Origin: Gimesia fumaroli
Lineage (GTDB): Bacteria; Planctomycetota; Planctomycetia; Planctomycetales; Planctomycetaceae
DNA length: 64,000 nt
NCBI RefSeq assembly: GCF_007754425.1
Contig: NZ_CP037452.1
Coordinates: forward strand, 6,427,164 to 6,491,163
Reading direction: 5' to 3'
Shown in pieces: positions 1 through 9,168 of the stretch. Position 1 is the stretch's first letter. Every line of letters starts with the position of its first letter. The notes under the pieces were generated by a model, which worked only from the letters and a program-made list of their open reading frames with translations, had not been told where the DNA came from and made no database searches. Made by a program: the position numbers and the translations under genes.

Positions 1-2918
1 TCCAGCTCATGATCAGAGGGAGACCGGGACAGACAAATCTGGAATGCCTGTCTCATTCGACCTTCATCATAGTCGGGGCCGTCTGTGAGAATTCGCACGG
101 CAAACCCCTGAATCAATTCAAATAGAGAATGATCGTTGGCCAGTGTTAACGCCTGCAGGGGGGTATTCGAACGAACGCGGCGAGTGCACGTGGTATTACT
201 GTTGGGGGCATCGAAGGTCGGCAACATCGGATACGGACTCGAACGCCAGAAATACGTATACATGCCGCGGCGGTATCGATCTTCGCCTTTCTCTTCTGGC
301 CAGGCTTTTTTGTTTTGTGTCAGAACATAAATCCCCTCAGGTTGAGGCGGATAAACGCTCGGGCCGCCAATCTTTCGCGTCAACAGACCGCTGCTGGCAA
401 GAAACACATCCCGGATCGATTCCGCTTCCAGTCGAAACCGATTCTGTCGGGAGAGCAGCAGATTGCGCGGGTCCTGTGATTGATTGGCAGGGTCAAAGTC
501 CGACGACTGACGATAGGCGGCTGAGGTCACAATCAACCGATGCAGTTGTTTCATGTCCCAGCCATTGTGTATAAACTCTGCCGCCAACCAGTCCAGCAAT
601 TCGGGATGCGTGGGTTCTGTTCCCTGTGTGCCGAAATCGTTTTCTGTCTCGACGAGCCCTTTCCCAAAGAAACGTTGCCAGTAACGATTGACGGTCACCC
701 GGGCCGTCAGTGGTTGTTCAGGGCTGGTCAACCAGTTGGCAAAATCCAGGCGCGTCGGCGTCTTTACACCTTCGGGCATCGGCGGTAAGACATCAGGAAC
801 TCCGGGACTGACAGGCGCGCCGGGTGCCAGAAAATTACCACGTAGAAGAATAAACGTTTCGCGTGGTTTTGGCAGCTCCTTCATGACCATCGTGGTCACG
901 ATGGCTTTATTCAATTTCGTCTGTTCTGCTTTCTGCTTTGTCAACCGCTGGTTCAGTTTCGACCATTTTGCATCCGACTTATGAAACTCATCGGCTATCT
1001 TCGCCTTAAGTTTTGCATCCCATTTTTCTTCCGGTTGTTTTAGCTGAGCAAGGAGCTCTGTATCAAAATTCAACACGCCAGGGCTAACGGTCGTCGTCGC
1101 GAAACGGAAACGACCGACATTGTATCTGGAATCACGAGTCTGGGTTAATGTCACTCGCAACTTCTGTGGCCCGTCAGAGCTGAGCGCTTCGTTTAAATGC
1201 AGTATCGCATGGCGATTCACATTCATCTTGCCTTTTTTCACGTTGATCGCCCACCCGGTTTTCAAATCACCGTCGACCAGGTTTTGAGCGGGAAACTTCA
1301 CTTGCGAATGGTCGGCGGTCGCTTTCGCCAACTTCACCGGTGCAAACTTCGACCAGCCCTGTTTTGTCTTTCGAGCGACTTCAACAGCGACTTCATCCAA
1401 GACAAAGTTCCCATTGCCGGCCCAGCCGGGACCCATTTTCGGAAGGCTCTCATGAGTGAGTACTTCCAGCCGCACTCCCGTTATTCCCGAGGGAACCGCC
1501 GCCGTTTCGACGACATAGATATCGTTGTTGGGAATCTTGCCACCGACCAGCAGTGAATCATCTTCCAATACCGTGATCGTCGCTCCATTCTCGGATTTCG
1601 CAGTCTCTGATTTCAGAATCGTCCATTGCTTCTCGGAATCTTTCAGAGCCTGCTTCAGATCCAGTTGCCACGTCTGAAATTTCGGTTCCAGTTGTTTTTT
1701 GCGTTCTGCCAGTTGTTTCTGGATCTTTGTAATCTCTTGTTTCAGATCGGCCTGCTTCGCTTTTTGTTCATCGGTCGGCAGTGCTAAGGTAGGGGGCGCA
1801 CTGTTGATATCAGCCGTACTGTTGAAGATCGCATACAGTTGATAGAAGTCCCGCTGCGTAATCGGATCGTATTTATGCTTGTGGCATTGCGCACAGCCGA
1901 CTGTCAGTCCCAGGAATGCGGCCCCCGTTGTATTCACCCGATCGACGACTGCTTCGACACGAAACTGTTCCGGGTTCGTGCCCCCTTCCTGGTTGATCAA
2001 GGTATTCCGATGAAAGCCGGTCGCGATTAATTGTTCGGTCGTCGGGTTCGGCAATAAGTCGCCCGCCAGCTGTTCTTTCACAAATTGATCAAAGGGCATG
2101 TTCGCATTGATGGCGTCGATCACCCAGTCCCGGTATTTCCAGATCGAACGCGGGCCATCGATGGTGAAACCGTTGGAGTCAGCGTAGCGAGCCACATCCA
2201 GCCAGTGCCGCGCCCAACGCTCACCATAATGGGGAGACGCCAGCAGCCGATCAACGAGCCGCTCATAGGCCCCCGGTTTCGTATCTGCCAGGAATTGCTG
2301 CACCTCTTCTACAGAAGGAGTCAGCCCTGTTAAATCGAGGCTTAAACGACGAATCAATGTGCTGCGATCGGCTTCTGCAGAGGGTTTGAGTTTGTTCTGC
2401 TCTAACCGACTCAGAATAAAAGCGTCGATCGGATTCCTGACCCACGCCTGCTGTTTGACCTCAGGCACTTTCGGCCGCTGGATTGGTTGGAATGACCAAT
2501 GGTCCGATTGTTTCTGCGTCGCTTTCAGTGTTCGTTCCGCTTCAGGAATTTGGCCGCCCTGATCGATCCATTGTTGAATCAACAAAATTTCGGCCGGCTT
2601 TAACGGCTCCTGCTCGTGAGGCATCCGGGGAATTTTTCCCTGTCCCGACAGACTCAGAAACAGAGGACTCTCGGCACTCTTACCGGGAATCACCGCCGGA
2701 CCCCGGTCTCCCCCTTTGAGAATGTTCGCACCATAGTCCAGCCGCAGTCCCGACTCTTCGGCGTCTTGAGAGTGACAGTCGTAGCAGTGCTGCTTCAGCA
2801 AAGGGCGGATCTGTTTTTCAAAATCGACCTGTGCTGGTTTCTCGGCAGCCCATCCGATCTGCACGAATACAAGCAGGATGAAAACAGCGGTTGTCACATG
2901 TCTTAACAAATTCCGCAT
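1..2918 (-). CDS. DUF1549/DUF1553 planctomycete cytochrome-c-like protein, 3' end outside the window
   Basis: The minus-strand frame is open from ATG at 2918 to the window edge, giving at least 972 codons. The N-terminus is a signal peptide ending about residue 25 (IGWAAEK). A PSCyt1-type CYDCH motif lies at residues 45-49 and a second motif, CAQCH, follows in the DUF1549 (PSCyt2) region. A discoidin/LamG-like middle part and a DUF1553 (PSD1) region follow. The last visible residues (AFQICLSRSPSDHEL) match the usual extreme C-terminus of the family, so only a few dozen codons should be missing. These proteins are exported and abundant in planctomycetes; their biochemical role is not established, and haem binding is inferred from CxxCH alone. 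They often pair with a DUF1501 gene, which could lie just outside this edge. Confidence 0.9.
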   Translation of the reverse strand, partial: MRNLLRHVTTAVFILLVFVQIGWAAEKPAQVDFEKQIRPLLKQHCYDCHSQDAEESGLRLDYGANILKGGDRGPAVIPGKSAESPLFLSLSGQGKIPRMPHEQEPLKPAEILLIQQWIDQGGQIPEAERTLKATQKQSDHWSFQPIQRPKVPEVKQQAWVRNPIDAFILSRLEQNKLKPSAEADRSTLIRRLSLDLTGLTPSVEEVQQFLADTKPGAYERLVDRLLASPHYGERWARHWLDVARYADSNGFTIDGPRSIWKYRDWVIDAINANMPFDQFVKEQLAGDLLPNPTTEQLIATGFHRNTLINQEGGTNPEQFRVEAVVDRVNTTGAAFLGLTVGCAQCHKHKYDPITQRDFYQLYAIFNSTADINSAPPTLALPTDEQKAKQADLKQEITKIQKQLAERKKQLEPKFQTWQLDLKQALKDSEKQWTILKSETAKSENGATITVLEDDSLLVGGKIPNNDIYVVETAAVPSGITGVRLEVLTHESLPKMGPGWAGNGNFVLDEVAVEVARKTKQGWSKFAPVKLAKATADHSQVKFPAQNLVDGDLKTGWAINVKKGKMNVNRHAILHLNEALSSDGPQKLRVTLTQTRDSRYNVGRFRFATTTVSPGVLNFDTELLAQLKQPEEKWDAKLKAKIADEFHKSDAKWSKLNQRLTKQKAEQTKLNKAIVTTMVMKELPKPRETFILLRGNFLAPGAPVSPGVPDVLPPMPEGVKTPTRLDFANWLTSPEQPLTARVTVNRYWQRFFGKGLVETENDFGTQGTEPTHPELLDWLAAEFIHNGWDMKQLHRLIVTSAAYRQSSDFDPANQSQDPRNLLLSRQNRFRLEAESIRDVFLASSGLLTRKIGGPSVYPPQPEGIYVLTQNKKAWPEEKGEDRYRRGMYTYFWRSSPYPMLPTFDAPNSNTTCTRRVRSNTPLQALTLANDHSLFELIQGFAVRILTDGPDYDEGRMRQAFQICLSRSPSDHEL

Positions 2919-3155
2919 TGGTAAACCTGAATCATTATTAAACCGCGTTTCTGTGATCAGAGATCAAGCTCGTTCCCACCCTGGTTTACGATGCAGAAAG
3001 CCGGTTTGCTGGAGAAGCATGGAAGGTCGCGCGTTATTTAAAGAGATTAATGATCAGCGTACCAGCAGAATCAGCAGATTGCAAGTTTTTGTTGCATGTA
3101 CAGCGGGAAAACCGATTGATTAACAGCTTTCAGAAGTTGTTTGTACGTGAACAGC

Positions 3156-4028
3156 TTACTCGCCTTCAATCCGTAACGCCGTAATCTTGACGGGATCTGC
3201 CTCCGCCAGAAAACTCAGATAACATTCTTTCCCCGATTGCTGGGCAGGCTGCGTACAGGTCAGCACGCGGCGTCGACCGACACTGATCACAAATCGATTC
3301 CCCGTGCCCACGAAACGAATGCGAATCCGTTTCGACTTGGGACTCTTTTCCAGATGCAGTTTGGTACGTTTCAGCTCTTTCGTTGCCTCATTCAACTCTG
3401 CAGACACACTAACCGAATCCTGTTGAAAGTGAACCGAACTCGTCACCAAAACTTTTTCCAGATGTTCAGGATCTCTGGTCAAGAGCTGCAATTCAAACGC
3501 GGGAAGATTCTGTTCCACTTCCACGGCAAAACTGACACTGATTTTCTGATAAGGCCGCACAAACGTCGCTGCCGAAATCTGCTGGGGTGTAGAAACCATT
3601 CCCTCATCGGTAAACTGCCAGCCTTTATTTTTCCAGAGCAAGCGGTAAAACGGATTTTGCCAACTCGTCGATTCCAGCTCACCTTTTTTGAGCGTGCCGA
3701 CATCAGGCAGCAACGGTTGCCGATTTGCCGTTTGTGTCATCACAATTTCAGTCTGCGGTGTTGCCTGTGATAACGATGTATCCGGGATCTCTCGATCAGG
3801 AAGACTCTCTTCAGAATGATGTCTCGCGTTCTCTGTTTCTGGAAGTGCGTTCGGATTGTGACTGACTGTTTGAGTGGACTGCGGTTCTGACTTCAGACCT
3901 TGAGAATCCCGGCTTTGAATCTTATAGATCAACAAACCGGAAACCAGCGTGATAAAAACAACCAGACCAAACCCGGGGTGGATTCGTTTGAGATTGCGCG
4001 TTTTATATTCCAGCTCATCCGGCATCAT
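3156..4028 (-). CDS. Single-pass membrane protein with a C-terminal beta-rich domain, unknown function
   Basis: A 290-residue protein. It has a short basic N-terminus, one membrane helix at about residues 18-36 (FGLVVFITLVSGLLIYKI), a polar Ser/Thr/Glu-rich linker, and a C-terminal part from about residue 130 with alternating hydrophobic strands. That part resembles the concanavalin-like (DUF1080/LamG-type) domains common in planctomycete exported proteins, but I cannot assign it to a named family. Its start overlaps the stop of the methyltransferase gene by four bases (4025-4028), which implies translational coupling. It is the last gene of a three-gene minus-strand cluster with the methyltransferase and the prepilin-peptidase-like gene. 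The start codon is one of two adjacent ATGs. Confidence 0.7.
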   Translation of the reverse strand: MMPDELEYKTRNLKRIHPGFGLVVFITLVSGLLIYKIQSRDSQGLKSEPQSTQTVSHNPNALPETENARHHSEESLPDREIPDTSLSQATPQTEIVMTQTANRQPLLPDVGTLKKGELESTSWQNPFYRLLWKNKGWQFTDEGMVSTPQQISAATFVRPYQKISVSFAVEVEQNLPAFELQLLTRDPEHLEKVLVTSSVHFQQDSVSVSAELNEATKELKRTKLHLEKSPKSKRIRIRFVGTGNRFVISVGRRRVLTCTQPAQQSGKECYLSFLAEADPVKITALRIEGE

Positions 4029-5275
4029 TCGTCGACTCCATTTTGCTGTGACGCGTCACACAATTCCTGAAACCCTGCCCCCAATGCGCGTTCCAGGTAA
4101 AACGATTGAATTCCAAATTGACTCTTGAGTGATTCATACTGCTGCACGATCTCGCGAAAATCACTCGAATTTAATGCTGACTGCCGTTTTACCGCTTTGA
4201 TCAATAAATTTTTCGGCGTATGCTCCGTATCGATGAATTCTATAACTTGTGCGCGATATCCGCAAATTTCCAACACCAGTGCCCGTAAGGCATCGGTCAC
4301 CAAAGCTGCTGTTTTTTCTTTTAGAATCCCATGTTGCAGCAATCCTGCCAGCGGTTGACTGGTGATCTGCTGAAAAATTTCGTGCTGACAACAGGGAACC
4401 GCCATAATCACCGACGCCTCTGATTGAATCGCAGACGCCAAAGCCGCATCGGTAGCGGTATCACAGGCATGCAGTGAAATCGAAAGGTCACATTTTATAG
4501 TCGACGCATCAAACTGAGAAATATCTCCGGTCTGAAACGAAAGCCCCCGGCACTGCAACCGGTCGGCGATACTTTGACAATGCTCAACCACGGTTCGCTT
4601 CAGATCGAGTCCGGTAATCTGCACTTCGCGCTGCAGCACTTCAGTAAAGAAATAGTGCGTCGCGAATGTGAGATAACTTTTACCACACCCGAAATCGACA
4701 ATCCGCAGTTCCCCTGTCGCTGGCAAACCGGAAACAATGTCGTTTATGAACTCCAGGTAACGGTTGATTTGACGAAACTTGCGATACTGTGCCGACTTCA
4801 CCTTGCCGGCAGACGACATCACGCCGATCGCTTCAAGAAACGCACAGGGAGTCCCTTCTGGAATCAGGTACTGCTTGCTGCGGTTATGCGGTTCAGCCTG
4901 GAGAGGTCTGGCTTTGCTGGGAGCCTGCTTTTTCAGACGGACGGTTCCCTGTTTTGTTTTTTGAAAATGAAAATCGGCTTCCTGTGTATATAGATAGCCT
5001 TCCCGAAACTGATCCGCCCAGAGCTCTGTAACGCGCTGAACGGCCTCATCGGGCTGCAGATTCTCATGAACTTCCTGCTGGCCTTGGGAAAGTGCTGCTT
5101 GAAAATGAAGTTTGTCTTTGATACTCACAGGCCGCAACGTCACCTTTTTCCAGGCAAACGTGCGCTTTTCAACTGGCTTACTCAAAACCAACTGAATACA
5201 AGTTCCTTGATTGAGTGCCTGTGCGACCTCAACAGGTAATGTGGATTCATTCTGTGAGGGTTGAGGTTTCATCAA
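4025..5275 (-). CDS. Class I SAM-dependent methyltransferase (PF13679-like)
   Basis: A 416-residue protein. The Rossmann methyltransferase core begins about residue 190 with motif I ([18 protein letters not shown]), then an acidic strand end ([14 protein letters not shown]), and then [17 protein letters not shown]. The LHACDTATD segment followed by a proline-cysteine-cysteine pair (VPCCQHE) is typical of the Methyltransf_32/METTL25-type family. The first 150 residues are a separate basic region of unknown role. The substrate cannot be read from sequence; RNA modification is a guess. It overlaps the downstream membrane-protein gene by 4 bp and the upstream prepilin-peptidase-like gene by 29 bp, so the three are probably co-transcribed. 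Confidence 0.85.
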   Translation of the reverse strand: MMKPQPSQNESTLPVEVAQALNQGTCIQLVLSKPVEKRTFAWKKVTLRPVSIKDKLHFQAALSQGQQEVHENLQPDEAVQRVTELWADQFREGYLYTQEADFHFQKTKQGTVRLKKQAPSKARPLQAEPHNRSKQYLIPEGTPCAFLEAIGVMSSAGKVKSAQYRKFRQINRYLEFINDIVSGLPATGELRIVDFGCGKSYLTFATHYFFTEVLQREVQITGLDLKRTVVEHCQSIADRLQCRGLSFQTGDISQFDASTIKCDLSISLHACDTATDAALASAIQSEASVIMAVPCCQHEIFQQITSQPLAGLLQHGILKEKTAALVTDALRALVLEICGYRAQVIEFIDTEHTPKNLLIKAVKRQSALNSSDFREIVQQYESLKSQFGIQSFYLERALGAGFQELCDASQQNGVDE

Positions 5276-6398
5276 CTGAAATCGGATCCTGTAAAAGGCT
5301 TTGCGTTTCTCGTTTGCGATAGATCGACTGTGCCAGACCGGTCAGTATTGGAATCACAATAATCTGACAACCGACGACGAGCAGATACATGGTGATCGAC
5401 GTCTCGCCCGGCAACAGCGTTAAATATCTTCCCAGTAACAGTTGTAGTGCTAAGACGAGGACAATAAAAGCAGATGCGGGGATCGGCTGATGATCCACAC
5501 TCCTGTTGCGACGGACAAATTCATAACAGGCCAGTAAAAATGCTGACAGGAAACCGACGGTCACAACCTGCTGCCAGCCTAAGTACAAACCTGTCAGAAT
5601 GAGCAGGCAGCTCGTTCCCGATTGAAACAGCATACTCTGTTTTTCTTTTTGAACCACCAGCGGCCAACTATACAGAAAGCCCACAATTCCTCCGTAAAAT
5701 AATCCCCACCAGAGCGTAATCAAAGTGGTACTCTGAAAGCCCCAATGAAGTGAACCATGGTAACGCAATTCACTGAGAATGCCGTCGGTGGCAGATGGCT
5801 CCGATGCCACCGTGACCATCGCGGGTACCGGGTGGAGTTCCGGCAGAAAGACTCCTGTCGAAAAACCAATCAGAAAGCACCACATCAGCAATCTCAGGGG
5901 AATCTTCTGTTGATCAAAGTGAATATAAGCGCCTGCCAGTACCACAATGAACAGATAATTATAATAGAGACCAAGGGCAATCAGGTCCCAGGTATGCCCT
6001 TCCAGAATCTGGTAAGCCCCCCAGAACTTGTTCGGAATCCGGTAAGGCAGAAACCGTCCACCCGAATAGACGAGCGAGAAATACATTAATAGAAAAAAAC
6101 AACCGACGATCGCTTCCACGATCGGATACCGCACGGAGATCGGCGCCTGGCAAGTCCGGCATTTTCCCCGCAGCAGAATCCAGCCTACAATCGGCAGATT
6201 ATCACGTGTTCGAATGGGAGTCTCACAGATCGGACATCGCGATTTGGGTTTGGAAATATTCAACCCCAGCGGCATGCGATAGATGACCACATTCAAGAAG
6301 CTGCCAATCACTGATCCCATCACGAAGCACCAGACTGCAGTAAAAACCTCCAGGACCCACAAGTTGATACTTGAGGAATACACTAACATCGGATGCAT
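5247..6398 (-). CDS. Prepilin-peptidase-like (A24) membrane protein, degenerate second catalytic site
   Basis: A polytopic protein of 383 residues from the ATG at 6398. A longer GTG start at 6476 is possible, but residues before MHPMLV do not look like the family. The N-terminal A24 features are present: [12 protein letters not shown] followed by two zinc-type cysteine pairs (CPIC 55-58, CRTC 80-83). The first catalytic aspartate lies in HFDQQKIP (D162). The second motif, normally GxGDxK, aligns to QSGTSCLL before GLYLGWQ, so the aspartate is replaced by threonine (T262). The usual role is cleavage and N-methylation of type IV prepilins at the inner membrane. Loss of one aspartate suggests this copy is not a standard peptidase. 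The 3' end overlaps the methyltransferase gene by 29 bp. Confidence 0.8.
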   Translation of the reverse strand: MHPMLVYSSSINLWVLEVFTAVWCFVMGSVIGSFLNVVIYRMPLGLNISKPKSRCPICETPIRTRDNLPIVGWILLRGKCRTCQAPISVRYPIVEAIVGCFFLLMYFSLVYSGGRFLPYRIPNKFWGAYQILEGHTWDLIALGLYYNYLFIVVLAGAYIHFDQQKIPLRLLMWCFLIGFSTGVFLPELHPVPAMVTVASEPSATDGILSELRYHGSLHWGFQSTTLITLWWGLFYGGIVGFLYSWPLVVQKEKQSMLFQSGTSCLLILTGLYLGWQQVVTVGFLSAFLLACYEFVRRNRSVDHQPIPASAFIVLVLALQLLLGRYLTLLPGETSITMYLLVVGCQIIVIPILTGLAQSIYRKRETQSLLQDPISVDETSTLTE

Positions 6399-7063
6399 GG
6401 TACAGCGTCGATCTATTGTTTCATCTGTTTCACAATACTGAGTTCTTGTTACCTGATCGACCCACGATGTCTTCACAATTGAAAAAGGGTCATCCGGACG
6501 CGCCAGTCATTAAAAACGCGCTATTCACTTCATCAAAAAGTAATGGATTTCGACAATTTGCACAATTCCCCCATTCCGGCAGTCCCGAAAAATGCCGAGT
6601 ACAATTCCAATCAGACGAATTCGAAACATCAGTTTTTTATGACAAACAAAAATACATGTACCATCTTACGTAACTGGTACCCCCCTTTTCTCAAAGTGCG
6701 ACGAGTTGCAGCTTTCTCCGAATCCCCGGTCAACACAATCAATTAGATCTACCGATAATTCATACATCTCAATATTAAGAATATGAGGACCTCAACTCCT
6801 TCGGATACGAAACAAGTCTCTCAAATATCCATCTACTCGTATGCGAAAGAGTCTCTCAGAAGTAAGTAGCAGCCAGATTCAATGGAGTCATAAATCGAAA
6901 CCTGATCAGATGTGGAATCCGTTCTCCATCTTGAGGGGGGAGGCTTCTTACTTCCTACTGAACACAGAGTGACCATCCAGATTCTTGCAGGAAGCTCAAA
7001 CGCTCAATGTCGTTTCCTGCAATACTCAAAATACAACTTGTCGATATTGGAAAGAATACAGAA
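6399..7063. other. Intergenic region between divergent genes
   Basis: About 665 bases separate the prepilin-peptidase-like gene from the secreted protein gene. I see no convincing gene. The region should carry both promoters, but no unambiguous -35/-10 pair stands out. It contains an imperfect repeat described separately at 6803-6861. Confidence 0.5.
6803..6861. repeat. Imperfect tandem repeat, two units about 36 bp apart
   Basis: The units read TACGAAACAAGTCTCTCAAA and TGCGAAAGAGTCTCTCAGA and share AGTCTCTCA exactly. They lie about 200 bases upstream of the secreted protein gene. Two imperfect copies are weak evidence, but the spacing is compatible with a pair of regulator sites. Confidence 0.3.
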
Positions 7064-8581
7064 ATGAATTCAAGGATGACGCCCCACCTTTGGATTAAAT
7101 GTTCAACATTAATCGTATTCACAACCGTCCTGCAGACTGCCTGTGATGTTCACGCAGCACCAGGGCCCCGATTGCTCGTTCCGGAAATCAGCGATCAGCC
7201 GTCAAAAATACGACAGGTCACCACGACTAATACAGAAGTGGACGAACCACTGGTTGCCCGCAAACCCGACCTCAGTGTCGAAGCGCAAAAACCAAAGCTC
7301 GTCGCAGACGACAAAACCGACAAGAAATCAAAAACAGACGCAGTCCCCGAACCAAAACCGTTCCCGGGGATCGCGAAAAAAACAACTCCTTCCATGGAAA
7401 AGCCAAAAGCACCGGAAGTTCCCAAAATTGTCGACCCACTCGATAAACTGGTCGACGATGCCATCGAAGTGTCACATCGCAGAATGTTACGCACCAACGT
7501 ACATACTCCCTGGCAGATCGCTCATGGCATTCTGGCCCTCCGCTGGGAATATGCTCTGTATCAGAATGACAAACGGATTCGCGCCATCGACTGGGTTTCA
7601 ACCGGTCCCAGCTTTCGCGGCCGTCCCTGGTTTATTACGACAGATAACGGCGGAAAAGGACATCCCTTCACCGAGCCCTATGCCTTTGAAGGTCACCCCA
7701 ATCAATTTCTCGCCTTTTACGGAATGGCCGGCATTCCCCTTGATCATAAATTCAACACGGGCGAAAAGATCATCACCATCGCCGACATGATTCGTAATGC
7801 CAAAGCAGAAGTGAATACTGAAGAAGAAATCACCTGGACTCTCTGGGCATTCTCACGCTACTTACCTTGGGATACCGAATGGACCAGCAACCGAAGTGAA
7901 GAGTGGAGCATCGAAAAACTGGTTCAAGTCCAGATGCAGTCAGAACCCACCAAGTCAGCCTGCGGAGGCACACATGGTCTGTTCGCATTAGCCAGTGCGG
8001 TCAACAGCTACGCGAAAGATCAGAAACATCTTCGTGGCACCTGGCTGGAAGCGAGCATGCGAGTGCGTCAATACATCGAGTATGCCCGTTCGATGCAGAA
8101 TCGTGACGGTTCATTCTCGTCTAAATATTTTGAAGGCCCTGAATATGCCAGCGATGTCAACAAACGGGTATCAACAACCGGACACACGCTCGAATTCATT
8201 ATGGAAGCCTTGCCACAAAAGCGTTTGAACGAGCCCTGGGTCAGAAGTGCCGTTGCCCGGATTGCCAATGACCTGATTCAATACAAGACCCAGCCTCTGG
8301 AACCGGGCGGCATGTATCATGCCATCGACTCTCTGGTCATCTACCGTGAGCGGACTCGTCCGACCTACGCTGACGAGCTTGAGGAACTGGCAAAGAACAG
8401 AGACTTTGATGAACCAGAACCGTCAGAACCGATCGTTGGTTACTCAAAGCGATTTCTGCAACAACAGCAGAATGCGACTCAATACAATAATCAGTACCAG
8501 TCACAATACCGCAACAGCAATCAGTCTAACCAGCAGCCACCACGACAGTCACGCCGTCGCCGGTTCTCACGTTTCCGCTAA
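7064..8581 (+). CDS. Secreted protein with a predicted alpha/alpha-toroid-like helical domain
   Basis: The start at 7064 is chosen because GGAAAG lies 9 bases upstream; an in-frame ATG at 7007 exists but lacks a better site. The resulting 505 residues start with a signal peptide ending near CDVHAAPGP, possibly a lipoprotein-like cysteine. A Lys/Pro-rich linker reaches about residue 125. The main domain has repeated helical pairs, ACGGTHGLFAL, and a C-terminal MQNRDGSFSSKYF plus VSTTGHTLEFIMEALP. The NRDGSFS/TGHTLEF pattern resembles prenyltransferase/squalene-cyclase-type alpha toroids. The tail is Gln/Asn/Arg-rich. No catalytic function can be assigned; it looks like a conserved planctomycete exported protein. 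Confidence 0.75.
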   Translation: MNSRMTPHLWIKCSTLIVFTTVLQTACDVHAAPGPRLLVPEISDQPSKIRQVTTTNTEVDEPLVARKPDLSVEAQKPKLVADDKTDKKSKTDAVPEPKPFPGIAKKTTPSMEKPKAPEVPKIVDPLDKLVDDAIEVSHRRMLRTNVHTPWQIAHGILALRWEYALYQNDKRIRAIDWVSTGPSFRGRPWFITTDNGGKGHPFTEPYAFEGHPNQFLAFYGMAGIPLDHKFNTGEKIITIADMIRNAKAEVNTEEEITWTLWAFSRYLPWDTEWTSNRSEEWSIEKLVQVQMQSEPTKSACGGTHGLFALASAVNSYAKDQKHLRGTWLEASMRVRQYIEYARSMQNRDGSFSSKYFEGPEYASDVNKRVSTTGHTLEFIMEALPQKRLNEPWVRSAVARIANDLIQYKTQPLEPGGMYHAIDSLVIYRERTRPTYADELEELAKNRDFDEPEPSEPIVGYSKRFLQQQQNATQYNNQYQSQYRNSNQSNQQPPRQSRRRRFSRFR

Positions 8582-8599
8582 GACAGAGAGACCAGACGC

Positions 8600-9037
8600 T
8601 TATTCACCCTGGGAATCAGTGGAATCCCCATTCGTTTCCTGAATATTCCGAATGGATGGCACCCAGGTCCGCTGGTCATCAACCGTCTCACGGATTGACT
8701 CCAGCGTTGGCGGTTGATTATTTCCATAGTTAACATGACTGGAACGTTTTCGAGGCCGAGGCTTGTATTCGCAAGTCTCGGCGTCTTTCTTTTTCCACCA
8801 GTGCCACAAACGAAGCGAATCCTGATGCGCTTCGGGCGGCTTATCGCGTAACAGCCAGAGCACTAGCAGCAGCACCGTGATCACGCCAATCGCGATGATC
8901 ATCGGTCTGCCCGGTGGTTCTCCGCTACTGACGACCACGAACACACAGGCGAACAATCCCCCCACCAGTGTGAATACTGTGGCTAACCAGGCCGCCGCCT
9001 GATCTCCCGAACCATGAGGGGATCGACCTGCTGTCAT
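8600..9037 (-). CDS. Small two-helix membrane protein, unknown function
   Basis: A 145-residue protein with two hydrophobic helices, roughly residues 15-36 (AAWLATVFTLVGGLFACVFVVV) and 43-61 (MIIAIGVITVLLLVLWLL). A basic, Pro/Arg-rich cytoplasmic-looking region follows (YKPRPRKRSSHVNYG), with a short acidic tail. It converges on the preceding secreted-protein gene with an 18-base gap and lies upstream of rseP on the same strand, 131 bases away. No family recognised. Confidence 0.6.
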   Translation of the reverse strand: MTAGRSPHGSGDQAAAWLATVFTLVGGLFACVFVVVSSGEPPGRPMIIAIGVITVLLLVLWLLRDKPPEAHQDSLRLWHWWKKKDAETCEYKPRPRKRSSHVNYGNNQPPTLESIRETVDDQRTWVPSIRNIQETNGDSTDSQGE

Positions 9038-9168
9038 CTATGAGTTCTCCGATGTACTGCACCTGATTTGAGATATGACTTGCTGTTCTTGGAACAAACA
9101 GGAAATGCTGAGTCTCATCTCAGGATAACAAATTTCTTTCCGTACATCAAAATAAATTTTCGGTTCGC

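Noticed and set aside
9121..9145. GGATAACAAA upstream of rseP, resembling the start of an attC site.
   Set aside because: No hairpin or partner core follows; it is a chance match in AT-rich sequence.
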